Positions 58,448-64,000 of a stretch of DNA of 64,000 bases are shown here, one piece after another (the stretch's first letter is position 1; the number at the start of each line of letters is the position of its first letter). A model generated the notes under the pieces. The model ran no database searches and was not told where the DNA came from. It saw nothing but the letters and a program-made list of their open reading frames with translations. The translations under genes were made by a program, and so were the position numbers. The stretch is from Podaxis mareebaensis (taxonomy: Eukaryota; Basidiomycota; Agaricomycetes; Agaricales; Agaricaceae). The stretch lies in contig JAEUWP010000535.1 in assembly GCA_018524725.1 (NCBI GenBank), positions 82,238-146,237 on the forward strand, written 5' to 3'.

Positions 58448-58937
58448 GTGCCCCCAGCCCGAGAACTACAAATGCAAGTCGGAAGGGAGGAAAAGCATAG
58501 GTAGAGACGAGCTGTGATGTTCTTGTAAATGAGATTCATTCGATCAGATCTTCTGCGGGTGCTACGGGGTTAAGATTTGAATCACAGGCTGTATTGTTGG
58601 CATTTCGAGTTCAGTGAGCTATGTATCGGATCAAGTGATTAAGAAGTTAATCTGACAGAGGTAATCAATATGTACTGTATGTTTGTTTTAACATTTGGAG
58701 ATGTGACCCTGGGTAAACCGGCTGGGATTGTTGCCGAAAAACTCATGTCAATGTCCCACCGCTGTGCTCAATGTCACTTTCCCCGCTCATTTCCTGGGCG
58801 CATCAGCTCCCGAATCCCCTCTTGGGGTAATTATACCATAAATAAAAGTCAAGATTAGTTATCCGGGCCACCCTGTTTTCGGCTTGTTCAGACGGTCCTT
58901 GCGGAGGCTGGGCAGCACAATCCGGCCACTATCGACC
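58448..58937. other. Intergenic between the CE1 and VWA8-like genes
   Basis: 3' flank of the CE1 gene and promoter of the VWA8-like gene. An upstream stop at 58839 in the VWA8 frame excludes a longer ATG start. Nothing else seen. Confidence 0.5.
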
Positions 58938-61900
58938 ATGGCCCCTCAGCGACGCCTGAACCAGATCCTGAATGAGCTCAAGCCGATCCCTCCGACTACC
59001 GGAACTTTAAAGCTTGGGGATATTACGTATGAGGTCCCAGCGGCACTTACACCAACGAGGTTACCGAGAACCGTTGCGCTCCTGGAGCCCAAGGATGGCG
59101 TCAACTTGGACAATTTGCACTTTATGTTGCAGAAATATCTGCTGGGGCAAGATATATTCTTGGTCTCACAGCCAGGGCCATATGCCAGGAGATTGGCATT
59201 GACATTCGCCAGGTCAGTCTGCGCCTTTGAATCCTCTCTCTTGTCGGATGGCTCATCAGATGATTCGTTACTTAGTGTCATTAATGCCGAATACGAGTAT
59301 ATTGCTCTTCATCGCGACGTTGGAGAAACGGAACTGAAACAGGTGTGTCTGCCAGTATCATTACAAACCTGAAACCAATCGGCACCAATGTAGGGAAGGG
59401 AGATTCGGAAGGGCGGAAACCTGATCTATGTTGATAGTCCTGCAGTCAGTGCAGTCAAGCATGGGAGGATTTTGATCTTGGAGGGTATAGAGAAGGCAGA
59501 GCGAGGTATCATGCCGGTACGTTCTCAATCTCTACGTTGTTAGTCGCGACCTAATGGAACTTGTGCTATCGCATGCAGGTCTTGAATAACCTATTGGAAA
59601 ATCGTGAAATGTCAGACTCTTGTCTCCGTTCTGTGTTTTACGAGCTGAACGCGCGTATAGGAACCTCGATGATGGGACCCATATCATTCATCCTCACCGG
59701 TACGCTCAGTTAGAGGCTGTCGGTACTACAAAGTCGGAGCAGGGCAAAGTATTCATCCCAGCACACAAGAACTTCCGCGTTATTGCTATCGCTGCCCCTG
59801 TACCTCCATATCCTGGATACCCCCTAGATCCACCGTTCCGTAGTCGCTTCCAAGCACGCTTTATCGACCCAGTCGGAGCCCTCGTATCCCTCGACCCATC
59901 CACACAACGCGCTGTCACTCTACCTCCACTCTACAATAAGCTCCGAGATTTAATATTGACAACACAGTATGCAAGTGAATCTAGACATGCTCTCGAAGCT
60001 ATCTCGAAAACATCCTTGCCGCCCTTCCCGCAAACTGCGCTCACAAAGCTTCGCGCTCTCATTCAGCTATTCCCTCCCCCCTCCGAGCTCACGCCATCTC
60101 AACTTGCAAGGTTATTCCTCACTCTCCATCCCGCACTCAGTCACTCCGCCTTCCAGGCATGGGCGATTCTCGGCCGCCACACTGAGGAAGCCGGCCTTGG
60201 AGAGCTTGGCAGCCCTTCTATGGTTTCACCTCACGAGCGTATCGGAATTTTTGGTTATGCAATCAGTGGCATCGAACGTGTCGACGACAAAACCGCACGA
60301 CTCATCTTCGATGGTCCATCCCCAGTCGAAGTGACAGTCCCGGCCGGTCCTAAACAACTTCGTCCATTCCCGTTCAATGGCGAGCTCGATTTCCAACCTA
60401 CGCCTCGGTCCATGGGCCTTTTGACTTGCTTCATGCAGGCACATGCGCTTGGTTGGGATATATCACTGATACCACCAGCAGTCCTTTCTACCGCCTCCGC
60501 ATCAACATCAACCCTTGTTCGGGTCTTCGGTGAGCTTCTTGGATACGATACAGAGGTGCTACACATGTACAAGGAATTGGGAGGCCGTGAGTTGATTATG
60601 AGGAGGAAGGTTGAGGATGGAGGTGCCACTACCTGGGAACCGAGGTGAGTACAGCGTAAACGTGGTTATATGCTGCGTGCCTGACTGTTATAATCACCAA
60701 CAGTCCTTTGGTCGAAGCTGCATGGTCTGGCCGCCTATTGCACCTATCCGGTCTCGATGTCATTGGCTCGACTGCAGGGTCGCTTTCACGGGTGTTCCAG
60801 GATCGTGAGGTTGAGTTGTGGGAAGGGAAGCGCATCGTTGGATCAGCGGTTGAGGACGAGGTCAGTCACACGCTATACTACTGAGAATATCTTAGTGACG
60901 AGAGTAGGTTAAGGCTGGAGACTTATCCGTCGCCCACCCTTCGTTCCGCGTCATCAGCACAGCATCCAAGTCCTTGCCCCTGAAGGACTGGCTCTCCGAT
61001 GAGCACGCCAACATGTTCTTCCCCATTCCCAGTCAGCCTATGGATATCCAAGAAGAATCAAGTATCCTTCTTGCGACTGGCTGTTCCAAGGAGTTGGTCG
61101 ATATGCTGTTAAACTTCGCTGAGAAATATAGGCAGAACATCTCCGCTGACAATGTTCTCAAGAGCCGAAGATTAGGCACGCGTTCGTTAGTCCGGATTGC
61201 TCGAAAACTGGCCATGTTCCCGAAAGCCCTTGATCTCAATTTTGTCATATCTCAGTATCTACTCGCGGAGTTCTTGCCCGCTATGGAAAAGTTGAGTTTG
61301 AACACGTTACTCGAGGACGCAAACATCCTTAGGCGATCAGAAGCTGTATGTTTACTCTCCAGTGACTCCTGAATTGAGGCTTACATTTTCCTTCAGTTCA
61401 ATCCCAGTCCTTACATCGAGGGCGACAACCTCGTCTTCCCTCCCCCCAGTAGCGGCGGCGAGCAGACTTTCTCAACGGTAATCCCGAGGTTCAAGGTCTC
61501 CGAAGATCCTGCTGGCGTGTCATCCCATGTCCCTCATATGGATCACTTCTATGACAATAGCTTGCAAACAGGTCTTATGCGCGACCTCGCCATTGATCTT
61601 GTACTTCTAGGAGAACATGTTGTGTTGTTAGGGAATCAGGGTGTTGGGAAGAACAAGATCGTCGACAGATTATGCCAGGTAAGCTTTCCTGATTATCTTA
61701 CCAGAGTGACTGTCAGAGCTGACAGCCCGTCTAGCTCCTTAACCGCCCACGCGAATATATCCAACTTCATAGAGATACGACTGTCAACCAGCTCATGTTC
61801 ACGACATCGCTCGACAATGGTTTAATCAACTATACCGATTCTCCTCTCCTCAGGGCTATCAAATACGGACGCTTTATTATCATCGACGAAGCCGACAAGG

Positions 61901-64000
61901 CACCCGAACATGTCGTAGCGATCTTCCGCAGCCTCGCTGGGCAAGGCGAGCTTACCCTCTCCGATGGCCGCCGGGTACGGCCAACAAAAGGGCGCGAAGG
62001 GGATATCGTCGTGCATCCCAACTTTTTTGTTGGCCAACCGGCCAGGATATCGTATATTGTTTTCGATGCTTCATCCTGGTTGAAGCTGATGGATTGTCGA
62101 TGTCTAGCCTTCCTTGGAAATCATTTCCTCCAAGTACTGGGCGAAAACTTCAGCGCGCATTCTGTTAGCAATCCTGACCCAGAGTCCGAAAGGAACCTCT
62201 TGAGCCAGCTTGCGCCTGAGATGAATCCTAGGCTTATCCAGCGCCTTGTTGCAGCTTTCCAAGACTTGCGGAAAGGATACGAGAGTGGTATTTTGAACTA
62301 TCCTTACTCACTGCGAGGTGAGGGCGTTACCTGGTCAATACTCAGCGCGCCAAAGGTTGACCGTATTACTAGAACTTATCAACCTCGTGCGTCACATGAA
62401 GGCATACCCTGGCGATACCCTGGGTGAGGCGTTGCGCAATGTGTTCGACTTCGATATATATAAACCCGAAACTATCGACAAGCTGTCGGAGATTTTAATT
62501 AAGCATGGGTATGTTACCCGTTCCCTTACTTATGTTGGACTGGAACCAAAGCTGTTCTGTACAGTCTTGAAGTGCCTCACCTTGGTCTGGATGCTGCTCG
62601 TGAGGCCGCAAAGAAGGTCAAGGACGTCGAGTTTGAACCGAAGGATAAGTCATTGGATGAGCCTAAGGAGGGAAAACACGATGACAAGGAGCACTCAGGG
62701 GGGAATACGTATGCCGGTGGTGTGAGACTCCTTTTTCCCCTTCTCTTGATGGTGAGGCACTCAGGTATCATATGCAGACTGGCGGTCGTAGTACGGCAGG
62801 TATGGGCGGTATGGGTGGCTACAAGAGGTTCTACAAGGGAGGAGACATCAAACAGGTGCGTTACCTCTCTGCTGGAAATGGTAATACTCCCTAAGTGCTG
62901 GTTTATCAGGTTCCTGGTGCATTGAAGGATACTGTCCCTGAAGAGATTAAGGAGAAGGCACGAGAGATGGCTCGTCAAGAGTTGAAGCGTCGTCTCGAGG
63001 AGCTCGATATGTCTCAAGCCGAGGCTCGTGGTTACGGTCAGTTGCTGAATGCTACCCAAGCACATATGCAGTCCCTTCACAATCTGCTTGAATGTAAGCC
63101 CCTTTCCGCCTTCAGGAGGGATTGATGCATACTCAATAATGTGGCTTCATAGATCTTGCGGCGAAGGAGGAAGAACGTGTGTGGGTCAAGAGGCAGACCG
63201 ATGGAGAGCTAGACGATAGTCGGTTGACTGAGGGTTTGACCGGGGAAGCTACAGTGTACAAACGCCGTGGGATGGAAAAACCTGAGCTGGGAAGGCCGCA
63301 GCTAAAGTAAAGTCCAGCGGCTTATGCTGGATTCAGGCTGTTACTGACGACTCTCTCGCCTAGACCGAAGAGAATTAGATTCATCTTTGACCTGAGTGGT
63401 TCAATGTGTGTAACTGGTATCCTTCAGGCTTGTCTATCATTAATGCCCGCCATATGTAGGTACCGGTTCCAATATGATGGTCGCCTGCAGAGAAGCATGG
63501 AGACAGGTGAGCAAAGGCGGTATCTGCTCCGGGCTGGATTATTGAGAGCGCTGCCACAGCCGTAATGCTCATGGAAACCTTTGATCGTCTCTCAAGGAAC
63601 GAGAAATATGTTTGGGATGTGAGTGATTTTGATCTTGCTGGGTGATATTACTTGATTGATCATGGTCCTGTGGTTTTTAGATTTATGGCCATGTAAAGTC
63701 TTGTTTCTGCATGACTCATACTCAACTAACAAAGCACGTTACAGTCCGGAGATGGGCCTGATATTCCTTTAGTTGAGGCTGATAAGCTGCCGACTGAACT
63801 TAAGGATCGATGGAGAGTTGCGGAGAAGATGTATATGATTCCGCAGTATGCGTTCGCTGGCGATTTTACAGGTTCGTGCTGATACGCCCCAAACGAAAAT
63901 AGGGACGGATCTAAACAAATTCGGCCATTTAGACTGTGAAAATAACATAGTAAATTAAGCGGACCCTCCCCAGTTACTGAACAAGGAAAAGAACATACCC
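58938..64000 (+). CDS. VWA8: VWA8-like AAA+ / von Willebrand A protein, partial, with a frame break
   Basis: Exons include 58938-59212, 59276-59342, 59394-59516, 59579-59610, 59661-60644, 60704-60860, 60908-61345, 61397-61678, 61735-62051, 62108-62317, 62373-62508 and further ones to about 63871. Order: a degenerate first AAA module (LLGQDIFLVSQPGPYARR, RILILEGIEKAERG, VLNNLLENREM), a second with Walker A GNQGVGKNK and Walker B FIIIDEADKAP, the NYPYSLRE and VFDFD parts, a Gly-rich linker, a coiled coil, then a VWA domain with MIDAS DLSGSM and RNEKYVWDIYGHSGDGPDIP. VWA8 is a mitochondrial matrix-side ATPase in animals. At about 62023-62029 the frame shifts: HPNF is followed at once by the LANRPGY frame, about 8 nt short of the family spacing. 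The gene runs off the window, or breaks after 63871. Confidence 0.85.

Noticed and set aside
58884..58937. Longer N-terminus for the VWA8-like gene
   Set aside because: The extension would start at TTG, and there is no in-frame ATG between the upstream stop (58839) and 58938.

Overview
This window reads as nuclear DNA of a filamentous basidiomycete, most likely an Agaricomycete. Almost every gene is cut by several short introns (about 45-65 bases, GT-AG with a few GC-AG). The gene content fits too: an NADPH oxidase of the NoxB type, GH28 pectinases, a CE1 esterase with a CBM1 remnant, many DUF6533 membrane proteins and Tad-like LINE sequence. No bacterial, viral or CRISPR-type system is visible. 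Exon boundaries were derived by hand from splice signals, reading phase and family similarity recalled from memory; no search was run.

Layout. 280-5128 (-): a large Sds3/Dep1-like histone deacetylase complex subunit. 6057-7673 (-): DUF6533 membrane protein copy A. 8429-9539: a near-perfect 1.1 kb foldback element. 9541-22545: about 13 kb almost without CpG, holding a second palindromic element, a poly(A)-tailed LINE ORF1 retroposon nested in another element with long inverted repeats, an LTR candidate, a decayed DUF6533 copy (B) and tRNA-like relics. 23037-24653 (-): copy C, a CpG-rich sister of B. 25870-27932 (-): RTF1, divergent from a Hikeshi/OPI10 gene (28258-28983, +). 29085-29694: three tandem tRNA-Arg(ACG) genes. 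29712-36635: a tandem duplication of about 3.2-3.4 kb carrying DUF6533 copies D and E, then a truncated relic. 37049-39272 (-): NoxB. 39646-44151 (-): two tandem GH28 genes. 44549-46456 (-): DUF6533 copy G. 48080-48892: a non-autonomous TIR element. 50000-52389 (+): an LDB17/SPIN90-like actin regulator. 53033-54613 (-): DUF6533 copy F. 56291-56974: a hAT-like MITE with a perfect 8-bp target duplication. 57172-58282 (+): a CE1 esterase with a broken CBM1. 58938 to the window end (+): a VWA8-like AAA/VWA protein with an apparent frame break.

How it fits together. Conserved single-copy genes (chromatin/Paf1 complex, Hikeshi, NoxB, Ldb17, VWA8) form the backbone. Between them lies a lineage-expanded family of DUF6533 multi-pass membrane proteins, all on the minus strand, together with transposable elements. 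The most informative region is the CpG-depleted block. It contains a gene copy whose CpGs appear converted to TpG/CpA next to an intact sister copy, which suggests methylation-linked mutation spreading from transposons into a duplicated host gene.
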